From Bacillota bacterium (GTDB lineage: Bacteria > Bacillota > Clostridia > Lachnospirales > Bianqueaceae), in NCBI GenBank assembly GCA_017442535.1, contig JAFRZL010000037.1:1-58867 (forward strand): 58,867 nucleotides of DNA, in the 5' to 3' direction. Below the pieces are notes generated by a model, which saw nothing but the letters and a program-made list of their open reading frames with translations, ran no database searches and was not told the DNA's origin. The number at the start of each line of letters is the position of its first letter. The first letter of the stretch is position 1. The translations under genes and the position numbers were made by a program. Shown here in pieces: positions 17,475 through 26,541 of this stretch.

Positions 17475-19115
17475 TCAGGTTTTTTTCCGCGAATGCCGTC
17501 CGGAACGTTTTCTGATCGGCTCGATGCTCGCTACACAAGCGATCGCGATGACATTGAGTTCCACAAACAATAGTACCGCCAGCGCAGAAGCCCATAGCGG
17601 AAGCGCTTTCTTAAACAGATCCGGTGACCCGAATCTGTCGGAACGCATCAGCATGACATCCGCTCTTGTCATCCAGAAACGCATCGCGTCATGTTCGGAG
17701 AGCTTCGATCCCTCCGCATAGGATTCCAGAAACTGCCGGAACGTGAGAGTCTTCGAACCCCAGCGCTCTTCACAGGGAATGGCTTCCCTGTCGATATCAT
17801 ACCGTTCGCTTGCGACTTTCATCAGCTCATGGAGTTTTACATAGTAGGGTCCCTGGAGGCTCCTGTTATCTTCCGTCCAGAAAGGATGTGCCAGACGCCA
17901 TCCTGCCCGGTCCGTCGGGAAGGATAATAATCCGTAGCCGATATTGGGCTGAAAAGCGAACTGATTTACGCGTTTGTCCATGGAGGAATCTGCTGATGGC
18001 GTCATGTTGGAGAGATAGACCATCGTTCCTTTGGGTAAAGTCAGTACGGGGACTTTGTCATCCGGCGAAGCATAATAATGCAGATCATCCGGGAGCTCCA
18101 TCTGATTCAGGCCGGGCTGAGGATCCGAGGAGGTCCTGCTGCCAAGCAGATAAAGGAGTACCTGAGCCTCCGTAATCTCTGTCATATAATCCGGTTTATT
18201 CGAATTAGTAGTGACCGGCGTGTGATATGGCGCCGCTGCCTTAACTTTTTCGTTATACGCCGCATGCCTCAGATTCATTAAGACAAGAATGCCCAGAAGA
18301 ATATCCGCCGCGGCAAAAATGCCTGCGAGCCAGACCGCGGGCTTTTTATGTGCGATAATTCTTTTTCTCAGGATGAATTTGCGGCAGATCAGCCAGATAT
18401 TGATCTCCACGAGCAGCGCCGCTGCCACAGCCAGCAGCCAGGCAGGCAGCGAAACGGTAAACATGTTCCGAGAATGATACAGGCCGCCCCGCAGGAGTGC
18501 GATGTCCACACTGCAAAGTGTGGCTCTTTTCATGGTTTCTTCCGAAACCGTATGACCCAGGCGCCGCTCCAGCATAATGGGATTTTTATATAAGCCGACG
18601 TCGCAGGCGTCGAAGAGCCTGCAGAGATCGTCCCACTTGATATAATAAGGGCCCTGCAGTTGTGTATCCTTGCCGGTAACGAAAGGATGCACGGCGCGCC
18701 ACGCTTTATTCTCCGTAGGGAAAGAATAGAAGCCGTGCCCGCGGTATTCGTTTCCGAGTATCACCGTGGTTCCCTTCTCAAGGACTAAAGCGGGCTCTCT
18801 GTCCCCCGGCCGTACATAATAATTCACATCAAATGGCAGCTCCCATTTCTGTTCTTCCACCCTGACAAGCGCATATCCTCCCAGAATATCCCCGAACGAA
18901 TTGGCAAGGTCATGATGATTCTCTATTTCCTTATGCAGTTCTTCCAGGTAGAAAGTCTGCCTCTCCTCGGAAACCGTGCGGCTGCGCTCCGTCCCAACGA
19001 GCCTCAGATATTCATTAAATCTGACATTATCTCTTTCTCTGATGCCAAGAAAAACCAGCAGTGCGGCAAGCAGGATATCAATCAAAATAACTAATACATT
19101 TTTCATTCTTTTCAT
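17475..19115 (-). CDS. Membrane protein made of two tandem homologous halves
   Basis: 546 aa from the ATG at 19115 (AAGGGGA 9 nt upstream). It holds four hydrophobic segments: near the N terminus, at about 240-260, at about 275-295, and near the C terminus. Between each outer and inner pair sits a similar domain: YVRPGDREPALVLEKGTTV ... FYSFPT ... W..VHPF ... LQGPYYIKWDDL in the first half, and YASPDDKVPVLTLPKGTMV ... LLSFPT ... WRLAHPF ... LQGPYYVKLHEL in the second. So the protein is an internal duplication of [TM - extracytoplasmic domain - TM]. I do not recognise the family. It is transcribed divergently from the flavoprotein operon; promoter at 19151-19180. Confidence 0.8.
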   Translation of the reverse strand: MKRMKNVLVILIDILLAALLVFLGIRERDNVRFNEYLRLVGTERSRTVSEERQTFYLEELHKEIENHHDLANSFGDILGGYALVRVEEQKWELPFDVNYYVRPGDREPALVLEKGTTVILGNEYRGHGFYSFPTENKAWRAVHPFVTGKDTQLQGPYYIKWDDLCRLFDACDVGLYKNPIMLERRLGHTVSEETMKRATLCSVDIALLRGGLYHSRNMFTVSLPAWLLAVAAALLVEINIWLICRKFILRKRIIAHKKPAVWLAGIFAAADILLGILVLMNLRHAAYNEKVKAAAPYHTPVTTNSNKPDYMTEITEAQVLLYLLGSRTSSDPQPGLNQMELPDDLHYYASPDDKVPVLTLPKGTMVYLSNMTPSADSSMDKRVNQFAFQPNIGYGLLSFPTDRAGWRLAHPFWTEDNRSLQGPYYVKLHELMKVASERYDIDREAIPCEERWGSKTLTFRQFLESYAEGSKLSEHDAMRFWMTRADVMLMRSDRFGSPDLFKKALPLWASALAVLLFVELNVIAIACVASIEPIRKRSGRHSRKKT

Positions 19116-19150
19116 GTCAGGATTTCCCCTTTTTGTTATGATCTGTTTTG

Positions 19151-19180
19151 AGTTTAACATATAATTACATGGACTGTCAA
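19151..19180 (-). promoter_or_regulatory. Promoter of the duplicated membrane protein
   Basis: -35 TTGACA (19175-19180), 18-nt spacer, -10 TAAACT (19151-19156). Confidence 0.55.
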
Positions 19181-19246
19181 GAAGAGAAAACACGAAATAA
19201 CGAATATTCCCCCTCTGCTCCTTTTCAAAAAAGATTCCCCAGAGGA

Positions 19247-19275
19247 TGGACTTTTCCGTCGGATTATGATATACT
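19247..19275 (+). promoter_or_regulatory. Promoter of the flavoprotein/glycosyltransferase operon
   Basis: -35 TGGACT (19247-19252), 17-nt spacer, -10 TATACT (19270-19275), 65 nt upstream of the first start codon. Confidence 0.6.
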
Positions 19276-19340
19276 TAATCTGGTGTGTTTTCACACCGCA
19301 TTCTTCTTGTATGAATCGTTTGCAATCTGCCGGAGGTCCT

Positions 19341-20900
19341 ATGAAAAAGATTGTCATTATCGGCGCCGGTCCCGCGGGACTCACCGCCGCGCTTGAATTT
19401 TTGCGTAAAGCCCCTGAGGAGTATCAGGTCATTATTCTGGAGGAAAGTGATGCCATCGGCGGCATTTCGCGGACCGTCCCCTATCACGGGAATCGTATGG
19501 ATATCGGCGGCCACCGCTTCTTTTCCAAAGATGACCGTGTGATGAAGTGGTGGGCCGATCTGCTGCCGCTGCAGGGAGCGCCGAGTATGGATGACCGGAT
19601 TCTCGGACGTGAGAGCGTCCTTGCCGAGGGCGGGCCGGATCCCGACCGCACGGACCGCGTCATGCTGGTGCGCAATCGCATCAGCCGGATCTATTATCTT
19701 AAGAAGTTTTTTGACTACCCTGTCAGCCTCAAATGGCAGACGCTGCGCAACATGGGATTTATCCGCACGATGAAGGTCGGCTTCAGCTATCTGAAGTCCA
19801 TGATTTTCAAGCTGCCCGAGACTTCACTCGAGAATTTCTATATCAACCGTTTCGGCAGAATGCTCTACAGCATGTTCTTTGAAGATTATACGGCCAAGGT
19901 CTGGGGGCGCCATCCGTCCGAGATTTCCGCGGACTGGGGCTCGCAGCGTGTCAAAGGTCTGTCCATCGTCGCCATGCTCAAAGACATGTTCCGCAAAGCC
20001 TTTGGCCGCAAGGACGCATCCAAGACCGAGACTTCGCTGATCGAGCAGTTCTGGTATCCTAAGCTCGGCCCCGGCCAGCTCTGGGAGACAGCTGCACGCG
20101 AGGCGGTCGACCGCGGCGCCATTCTGTATACCCGTCACAAGGTGACGGAGATCCACTGTGAAAACGGCCGTGTCACCGAAGTCGTCTGTGAGACCCCCGA
20201 AGGAAACTGCACGATCGCCGGCGATATTTTCTTCAGCTCCATGCCGGTCAAGGATCTGGTCGCGGGCCTCTCCGGAACCGAGGTGCCGGAAGATATTCAG
20301 TATATCGCACGCGAGCTGCCCTACCGCGATTTTGTCACGGTGGGCATTCTGACCAACAAGCTCAATCTCAGGAATGAGACCGCTGTCAGGACGCTCGGCA
20401 ATATCGTGCCCGACTGCTGGATCTATGTGCAGGAGACCAATGTCCGGATGGGCCGGATCCAGATTTTCAACAACTGGTCCCCCTATCTGGTACAGGATCC
20501 CGAGAAGCATGTCTGGGTCGGTCTGGAATATTTCTGCAATGAAGGCGATGATTTCTGGAACCTTTCCGATGAGGAATGTATCCGTCTGACGGCCGATGAA
20601 CTGGTCAAAATGGGGATCCTTTCCAGCGCTGACGAGGTGCTGGACGCGCACCGCGAGAAGGTTAAGAAAGCTTATCCCGCCTATTTCGGAACCTATTCGC
20701 GGATGGACGAGCTGGTCAAATATCTGGACGGTTTCGGGAATCTCTACTGCATCGGCCGGAACGGCCAGCACCGCTACAATAACATGGATCATTCCATGCT
20801 TTCCGCGATGGAAGCCGCGAAATGCGTGATCGAGGGGATTTCCGACCGCTCCTCCGTATGGAATGTCAATACCGAGAAGGAATACCATGAGTCCAAGTAA
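19341..20900 (+). CDS. FAD-dependent oxidoreductase, UDP-galactopyranose-mutase-like
   Basis: 519 aa from the ATG at 19341 (CGGAGG just upstream). The N terminus [20 protein letters not shown] is a GxGxxG dinucleotide-binding motif with the acidic strand end [10 protein letters not shown]. The DIGGHRFFS motif and the C-terminal [22 protein letters not shown] are typical of the amine-oxidase/UDP-galactopyranose-mutase group found in polysaccharide clusters. It overlaps the next gene, a GT-C glycosyltransferase, by 14 nt, which supports a role in making an envelope sugar or lipid-linked substrate. True mutase activity cannot be decided from sequence by eye. Confidence 0.85.
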   Translation: MKKIVIIGAGPAGLTAALEFLRKAPEEYQVIILEESDAIGGISRTVPYHGNRMDIGGHRFFSKDDRVMKWWADLLPLQGAPSMDDRILGRESVLAEGGPDPDRTDRVMLVRNRISRIYYLKKFFDYPVSLKWQTLRNMGFIRTMKVGFSYLKSMIFKLPETSLENFYINRFGRMLYSMFFEDYTAKVWGRHPSEISADWGSQRVKGLSIVAMLKDMFRKAFGRKDASKTETSLIEQFWYPKLGPGQLWETAAREAVDRGAILYTRHKVTEIHCENGRVTEVVCETPEGNCTIAGDIFFSSMPVKDLVAGLSGTEVPEDIQYIARELPYRDFVTVGILTNKLNLRNETAVRTLGNIVPDCWIYVQETNVRMGRIQIFNNWSPYLVQDPEKHVWVGLEYFCNEGDDFWNLSDEECIRLTADELVKMGILSSADEVLDAHREKVKKAYPAYFGTYSRMDELVKYLDGFGNLYCIGRNGQHRYNNMDHSMLSAMEAAKCVIEGISDRSSVWNVNTEKEYHESK

Positions 20901-22353
20901 ACCGAATGTATCGCGCACCGCGTTCCTCTTTCTGATCCCGGGCGCGGTCCTGGGCTGGCTCCTCTTCAGCCTGCGCGTGAATTCTCCGGCGCTGCCCGCG
21001 GTCATCATGCTCAGCCTCCTGACGCTCTGGCTCTGCGCCCTGCTCCGGAACGGGATCAGGGATGAAGATCAGTGGATCCTGCTGATCCTCGCGGCAGGCT
21101 TCATGCTCAAGATTCTGTACTGCCTGTATACGAGTGTTTACACCCGCCAGCATGATGTCCATAATTTTGCGGACGATACGGACGGCCATGCCGGCTATAT
21201 CAAATACCTGTATTACCAGCTCAGGCTCCCGGATTTTGACCCGCGGGAACAGTTCCAGTTCTATCATCCGCCCTTCTATCACATTATCGCGGCACTCTGG
21301 GCGCATCTGAACACGCTGATCGGGCTGCCCATCGAGAGCGCCTGGGAGAATCTGCAGGTCCTCTCGCTTTTCTGGACCGGCTGCTGCATGATCCTGATGG
21401 TGCAGTTCCTGCGCGAACTGGGACTCTCGGGCCGCGGGATGCTCATCGCGCTGCTCGTCTTCTGCCTGCATCCGTACTTTGTCTTTCTGTCGGGCAGCGT
21501 CAATAATGATACGCTAAGCATCACCTTTATGCTGCTCGTCATGCTGTACACGCTTCGCTGGGCCAAACAGCCGACTATGAAAAACATCGTTCTGCTGGCC
21601 CTGTGGATCGGTCTGGGCATGTCCACCAAGCTCTCGGTCGCCTATCTGGCCCCCGCAGCGGCACTCGTTTTCCTTTACAAGCTGATCAAGACCAAAGACT
21701 GGGTCCGTACGCTGCTGCCGCAGTTCGCCGTCTTTGCTGTGATCTGCATTCCGCTGGGAATCTGGTGGTACGTCCGCTGCTATGTACGCTTCGGCCTGCC
21801 CATCGGTTATGTCCCCGCCCTCTCTGCCACAAGCAGCCAGTATCTGGGCGGCAAGTATTCCGTCCTGCAGCGTTTCTTCGACTGGAGCGGCGAGTCCTTC
21901 CGCTATCTGTACATCTCTTACGGCAAGGAAGGCGCGAAGTATCTGGAGCACAATATTCCTCTTGCTTTTCTTAAAAGCGCAGTCTTTGAAGAGCAGACGC
22001 TGATCCGCTACAACCCGCTTGTCAAGCCGGTTTCGGCGGCCCTTTTCGCCGGCCAGGCCGGGCTGGTCATCTGTTCGGTCATCGGTATGATCCGGGGGAT
22101 CCGCAGGCAGGATGTCCTGACGCGGCTGGCTCTGATCCCGACCTATGCTCTGGTTATGTTAAGCGGAATCGCCTTCTGCTTCGGATATCCGCATGTCTGC
22201 ACACAGAGCTTCCGATACATCGTGCCGACACTCTTCATCGGTATCGCGGGACTTGCGTATTTCTGGGAGCGGAAACGCACCCGCATTCCCGACTTCTTTG
22301 TCATTTTATTCTGTATTTCCTCTTTTGCCCAGTTCATGCTGCTGGGCTTGTAA
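20887..22353 (+). CDS. Multi-pass GT-C (ArnT/PMT-like) glycosyltransferase
   Basis: 488 aa from the ATG at 20887, inside the end of the flavoprotein gene, with AAGGA upstream. About ten or more hydrophobic helices. The first extracytoplasmic loop contains acidic residues and is followed by [17 protein letters not shown], the HPPxxH-like segment typical of GT-39/ArnT enzymes that use a polyprenyl-phosphate sugar donor. It would transfer a sugar on the outer face of the membrane. The acceptor is unknown; the upstream flavoprotein and downstream toroid protein suggest a dedicated pathway. Confidence 0.85.
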   Translation: MSPSKPNVSRTAFLFLIPGAVLGWLLFSLRVNSPALPAVIMLSLLTLWLCALLRNGIRDEDQWILLILAAGFMLKILYCLYTSVYTRQHDVHNFADDTDGHAGYIKYLYYQLRLPDFDPREQFQFYHPPFYHIIAALWAHLNTLIGLPIESAWENLQVLSLFWTGCCMILMVQFLRELGLSGRGMLIALLVFCLHPYFVFLSGSVNNDTLSITFMLLVMLYTLRWAKQPTMKNIVLLALWIGLGMSTKLSVAYLAPAAALVFLYKLIKTKDWVRTLLPQFAVFAVICIPLGIWWYVRCYVRFGLPIGYVPALSATSSQYLGGKYSVLQRFFDWSGESFRYLYISYGKEGAKYLEHNIPLAFLKSAVFEEQTLIRYNPLVKPVSAALFAGQAGLVICSVIGMIRGIRRQDVLTRLALIPTYALVMLSGIAFCFGYPHVCTQSFRYIVPTLFIGIAGLAYFWERKRTRIPDFFVILFCISSFAQFMLLGL

Positions 22354-22380
22354 AGATTATTATAAAGGAGACTTGTATTC

Positions 22381-23409
22381 ATGAGAAATCTTCAACCGTT
22401 TCTGGACCAGGCCGTGGATATTATCGAGCGTCACCAGCTGGAGACCGGCGCTTACAGCCGGTGGCTCTGGCAGGATAGTACCGGCAGCCGCCAACTGGGG
22501 CTGAATGAGTACGGATGTGCCGACGCGGCCAATATTCTGTACATGGTAGGGCGTTTTCCTGCGGATGCGGGCGAGCGGGCCGAATGGGTCCGGCACCTGC
22601 AGGAATTCCAGCATTCCGATACCGGGTTATTTGTAGAAGCGACTCATCATCCCTTCCACACAACGGCTCACTGCATCGCGGCGCTGGAATTATTCGAGGA
22701 TAAAGCCGTTCATCCGCTGACGGCCATGCATCCGCTGCTTGACAAAGAGGCTCTGTGGCAGTTCCTCGGAGGCCTGGACTGGGTCAATAATCCCTGGACC
22801 GCTTCCCATCAGGGTGCCGGTGTTTTCGCGGCGCTGGTGCTGCAGGGCGAAGCCCCGCTCAAATGGCAGGACTGGTATTTCGAATGGCTGTATGAGAACG
22901 CCGACCCCGAGACAGGCTTCTGGCGCAAAGGCGCGGTGAGGCCCACTCTACATGCGGATTCATTCTCCAAGCCCCTCAGCGTCCCGACCGTCTTCCCGCA
23001 CCTGGCCTCCACCTTCCACTATCTGTTCAATCATGAGTACGCGCATCGTCCTCTCCGTTATCCCGACAAAATGGTGGATACTTGCCTCTCCATCTACCGG
23101 AACCACGAGTGGGAGTCCCTGGGGCATTCGGTCAGCTTCGCCGAGATCGACTGGACCTACTGCCTGACCAGATCCCTGCGCCAGTGCGGCCATCGCTTTG
23201 AAGAGGCCAAAGCCGCCCTGCGCGATTTCGCGAACGAATTCATCGAATATCTGGAAATGCTTGATCCGATTACCGATGACGGTCTGAATGATCTGCACCG
23301 CCTCTTCGGCTGCATCTGCGCCCTGGCTGAACTGCAGGCCGCGCTGCCCGGAGAACTGCGCAGCGACAAGCCCCTGAAGCTTGTTCTGGACCGCCGTCCC
23401 TTTATCTGA
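22381..23409 (+). CDS. Alpha-toroid protein of unknown function
   Basis: 342 aa, AAAGGAG 9 nt before the ATG, 27 nt after the glycosyltransferase. No signal peptide or membrane segment. Repeated helix pairs with motifs such as ETGAYSRW, DTGLFVEATHHPFHTTAHC, and GFWRKG resemble the (alpha/alpha)6 toroid of prenyltransferase/terpene-cyclase or polysaccharide-processing proteins. Regular His and Asp residues in the loops could bind substrate. I do not recognise a specific family. It is conserved in frame and position within the operon, so it likely works with the membrane glycosyltransferase. Confidence 0.8.
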   Translation: MRNLQPFLDQAVDIIERHQLETGAYSRWLWQDSTGSRQLGLNEYGCADAANILYMVGRFPADAGERAEWVRHLQEFQHSDTGLFVEATHHPFHTTAHCIAALELFEDKAVHPLTAMHPLLDKEALWQFLGGLDWVNNPWTASHQGAGVFAALVLQGEAPLKWQDWYFEWLYENADPETGFWRKGAVRPTLHADSFSKPLSVPTVFPHLASTFHYLFNHEYAHRPLRYPDKMVDTCLSIYRNHEWESLGHSVSFAEIDWTYCLTRSLRQCGHRFEEAKAALRDFANEFIEYLEMLDPITDDGLNDLHRLFGCICALAELQAALPGELRSDKPLKLVLDRRPFI

Positions 23410-23435
23410 TACATACCGATTGGAGGAGAAATATC

Positions 23436-23855
23436 ATGAATGATTTCTTAAACAAACTGCAGGCCAAATATGAACAGCTGATGGAGGGACGCTATGGCCA
23501 GATCGATCCTCTGAATACGGCGCTTCTCGTATTCAGCTGCCTGCTCCTGCTGCTGAATCTCTTTGTCCATTCCTGGATCCTGCGCATCCTGATCGTCCTG
23601 GCGCTCGCCTATGCCGTTTTCCGCATGGTGTCCAAAAACATCACCGCGCGCAGCCGTGAGAATGCCTTCTTTGAGAAGTACACGGATGGCCTGCTCAAAG
23701 GCCTGCGTAAGTTGTGGAGACATCTGTTCGGCGCCGGTGGCTATCGTTATTACAGCTGCCCCAAGTGCCATAAGGAGCTCCGCGTTCCCCGCGGTCACGG
23801 GCGCGTTCAGATCTCCTGCCCCCACTGCAGCCATAGTTTTGTCAAAAACACGTAA
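23436..23855 (+). CDS. Small membrane protein with C-terminal zinc ribbon
   Basis: 139 aa, strong TGGAGGAG ribosome site. Two adjacent hydrophobic helices (about residues 27-65, TALLVFSCLLLLLNLFVH and WILRILIVLALAYAVF) lead to a basic cytoplasmic part ending in a zinc ribbon, SCPKCHKELRVPRGHGRVQISCPHC. Last gene of the four-gene operon, followed by a terminator. Function unknown; a metal-dependent regulatory or assembly role is possible. Confidence 0.85.
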   Translation: MNDFLNKLQAKYEQLMEGRYGQIDPLNTALLVFSCLLLLLNLFVHSWILRILIVLALAYAVFRMVSKNITARSRENAFFEKYTDGLLKGLRKLWRHLFGAGGYRYYSCPKCHKELRVPRGHGRVQISCPHCSHSFVKNT

Positions 23856-23865
23856 TCCGCACCGG

Positions 23866-23893
23866 TCCGGCCTTATTGGCCGGATCGTTTTTT
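23866..23893 (+). terminator. Terminator of the glycosyltransferase operon
   Basis: TCCGGCC-TTATT-GGCCGGA hairpin followed by TCG and six T residues, 11 nt past the stop. Confidence 0.9.
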
Positions 23894-23931
23894 AACTCTA
23901 TCCGCCAAGACGCGCAGAAAGGATGATCCCT

Positions 23932-26304
23932 ATGATCTGTCAGAACATTTCCAAAGACTGGCTCCTGAAGGCCCCCGGCAGCGATGAATTTGTGCCCGTA
24001 GATCTCCCGAACGACTATTCCATCACGCAGCCGCGCACGCCGCAGGGCACCATGGCGAACGGGTATTTCCCCGAAGGGGTGGGTGCCTACCGCAAATATC
24101 TGTATGTACCGGACGACCGCAAGCACTATATTCTTGATGTGGACGGCGCCTATATGTGTGCGCTCGTCACTTTCAATGAGCAGACGCTCCTCATGCATCC
24201 GCACGGCTACACGCCTTTCCTGGTGGATCTGACGGACCATCTGCGCCGTGGAGGCACCAATAAGCTGCAGATCCAGACCAATGCGCTGCGTTCTTCCTCC
24301 AGATGGTACTCCGGCGCCGGCCTGTACCGCGACGTCTTCCTGTGGACGGGCGGTGATCCCGAGACCGGCGCACGCATCGAACCGCGCGATGTTTTCGTCA
24401 CGACGCCCACACTGGAAGATATCAACGTAGCCGTGGATATCAGCGCCGATAAAGAGGTCCGTGCGCGCCTGACTGTCGAAATCCTCGACCATGAAGGACG
24501 TCTCCTCGCCTCGCAGTTCAAGGATGCCGACCTTAACGGCAGCACCAAAACCGGACTGATCCTGCGTTTTACCCTTGAAGACACGCGTCCCTGGAGCCTC
24601 GAAGATCCGTATCTTTATACGATCCGCACGCGCCTGGAGGTCGAAGGCCGCCCGGCTGATGAAGATACCCGCACCTTCGGCATCCGTACGGTCTCTGCAG
24701 ACGTCCGGAATGGCTTCCGCCTGAACGGCCGGACCGTCAAAATGCGGGGTGGGTGCATCCATCACGATCATGGCGCCCTGGGCGCGGCCGACTACCCCGC
24801 CGCCTGCCTCAGGAAGCTCACCCTGCTCAAAGAAGCCGGCTTTAACGCGCTCCGCATCGCGCATAATCCGCCCAGCCGCCTGCTGCTCGAACTCTGCGAC
24901 CGCATGGGCATCCTCGTCATGGACGAAGCCTTCGACACCTGGCTGGCCTTTAAGGGCGGAAATGGCAATTACCATCTGTGGTTCGCCGACTGGTGGCAGC
25001 GCGACATAGCCTCGATGGTCCTGCGTGACCGCGCTTATCCCTGCGTGATCTCCTACTCCATCGGCAATGAGATTCCCGAAAGCCGCGGCTTTGCGGACAC
25101 GGGAATCTGGGCAGCCAGGCTCGCCGCGGAAATCCGTCGCCTTGATGATACGCGCTTTGTCACCTCCGGCACCTGCTGCATAGGCGCGCAGCCCGACCCA
25201 CTGGACCCCGAGGACTACCGCAAGGATTTCTGCGACCGGTACCTCAGCGGCAAAACCGCACCCGAGCCCGAGGACAGGGTGGAAGAATGGATCAAGCGTG
25301 CCGCGCCCTACCATGAACAGCTGGACATCTGCGGCTACAACTACCTGTTCAGACACTATGAACACCATCACGAACTCTTCCCCGACCGCGTCTTCTGGGG
25401 TTCGGAGACCCATACGATTTACTTCTATGACTCGTGGCAAAAAGTACTGGAACTCCCCTACGTGATCGGCGATTTCACCTGGACCGCCTACGACAACCTG
25501 GGTGAGGCCGGCGCGGGCCGCTTCGGCTGGGCCGGCGAAGGCGTCGTCGTCAAAGGCATCGGCCACTCGGATTACCCCTGGCGCTCCTGCTTCCAGGGTG
25601 ACCTGGACCTCTGCGGCTACCTCCGCCCCCAGGCCTATTACCGCCGCGCCATCTGGCTGGGCGACGGCGATCTTAAAATCTTTACGATCCACCCGAAGCA
25701 CAACGGCGACAGCTTCTCCGGCACGACCTGGCATTTCTACGACGTGCACGAGACCTGGACCTTCGAGGACGCCTACCTGGGTGAGCCCGTCGAATGCCAT
25801 GTCTACACGACCGCGGACGCTGTCAAATGGTACCTGAACGGTCGGTGCTTAGGTGAAAGTGTCCCCGAAAAAGGCATCGCCCGCATGAACGTCCCTTACG
25901 CACGCGGTACAGTATCCGTCCAGGAAATCTCCGGCGGCATAGTCCGCCGTGAAGCCTCCCTGACAACGACGGGTGAACCAGCCCTGCTGTCCGTAACGCC
26001 TGAGACGAATACGCTCCGCGCTGACGGCCGCGACCTCGCCTATATAGACGTCTTCGTCACCGACCACGAAGGCCGCCGCGTCACCGAATCCCTGGCCGAG
26101 CTGACCTGCACGGTCGAAGGCGGCGAACTCCTCGCCGTTTTCAGCGGCGACCCCTGCAACGAAGACCAGTACGGTTCCCCCATCTGCCACGCCTTCGACG
26201 GCCGCGCCATTGCCGTCATCCGCACCCGCCAGCCCGGAACCGTCAAAATCACCGTCACCTCCCCTGGGCTTGAGAGTGCAAGCTGCGAAGTCCGGGGAGA
26301 ATAA
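23932..26304 (+). CDS. Glycoside hydrolase family 2 (beta-galactosidase-like)
   Basis: 790 aa from the ATG at 23932: AAAGGA lies 8 nt upstream, whereas an in-frame ATG three codons earlier abuts the ribosome site. N-terminal sugar-binding jelly roll, Ig-like domain, then TIM barrel with GGCIHHDHGALGAA and RIAHNPPS. The acid/base Glu380 is in SYSIGNEIPE and the probable nucleophile Glu492 in WGSETHTIYF. C-terminal Ig-like domains follow. There is no signal peptide, so it acts on imported oligosaccharides. No transporter adjoins it. The specific sugar (galactoside, glucuronide or mannoside) is not decided by these motifs. Confidence 0.92.
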   Translation: MICQNISKDWLLKAPGSDEFVPVDLPNDYSITQPRTPQGTMANGYFPEGVGAYRKYLYVPDDRKHYILDVDGAYMCALVTFNEQTLLMHPHGYTPFLVDLTDHLRRGGTNKLQIQTNALRSSSRWYSGAGLYRDVFLWTGGDPETGARIEPRDVFVTTPTLEDINVAVDISADKEVRARLTVEILDHEGRLLASQFKDADLNGSTKTGLILRFTLEDTRPWSLEDPYLYTIRTRLEVEGRPADEDTRTFGIRTVSADVRNGFRLNGRTVKMRGGCIHHDHGALGAADYPAACLRKLTLLKEAGFNALRIAHNPPSRLLLELCDRMGILVMDEAFDTWLAFKGGNGNYHLWFADWWQRDIASMVLRDRAYPCVISYSIGNEIPESRGFADTGIWAARLAAEIRRLDDTRFVTSGTCCIGAQPDPLDPEDYRKDFCDRYLSGKTAPEPEDRVEEWIKRAAPYHEQLDICGYNYLFRHYEHHHELFPDRVFWGSETHTIYFYDSWQKVLELPYVIGDFTWTAYDNLGEAGAGRFGWAGEGVVVKGIGHSDYPWRSCFQGDLDLCGYLRPQAYYRRAIWLGDGDLKIFTIHPKHNGDSFSGTTWHFYDVHETWTFEDAYLGEPVECHVYTTADAVKWYLNGRCLGESVPEKGIARMNVPYARGTVSVQEISGGIVRREASLTTTGEPALLSVTPETNTLRADGRDLAYIDVFVTDHEGRRVTESLAELTCTVEGGELLAVFSGDPCNEDQYGSPICHAFDGRAIAVIRTRQPGTVKITVTSPGLESASCEVRGE

Positions 26305-26425
26305 GAGTGGCGAGGGCCCAGAAAATGCCGGAAAAAAGGGCTATGCGGGCGCATAGAGATCACCCCACCCCTTCCCGCTCCAACAAAAAAAGGCCGGCAC
26401 AAGGCCATCAACATCACAACCCGCA

Positions 26426-26501
26426 AAGCCCCCGCACCCCCGTTCGAAGCGATATTTTTGCGTAGCAAAACCGAGCGCTGAGAACGTGGGGTCGGGGGCT
26501 T
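26426..26501. terminator. Long imperfect palindrome between convergent genes
   Basis: AAGCCCCCGCACCCCCGTTC pairs imperfectly with GAACGTGGGGTCGGGGGCTT. Inside is a perfect TTTTGC-GTA-GCAAAA hairpin. A direct repeat, GAGAACGTGGG, follows again near 26513. It lies between GH2 and the convergent lipoprotein gene, so a two-way terminator is likely, but no clean T-run follows; a REP-like element is the alternative. The rest of 26305-26541 shows no gene. Confidence 0.5.
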
Positions 26502-26541
26502 CTAACGATCGCCGAGAACGTGGGCCCCAGAGGCGCTTATA

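Noticed and set aside
23842..25800. 652-codon open frame on the minus strand
   Set aside because: Antisense to the GH2 gene; composition follows the complementary codons and no ribosome site is present.
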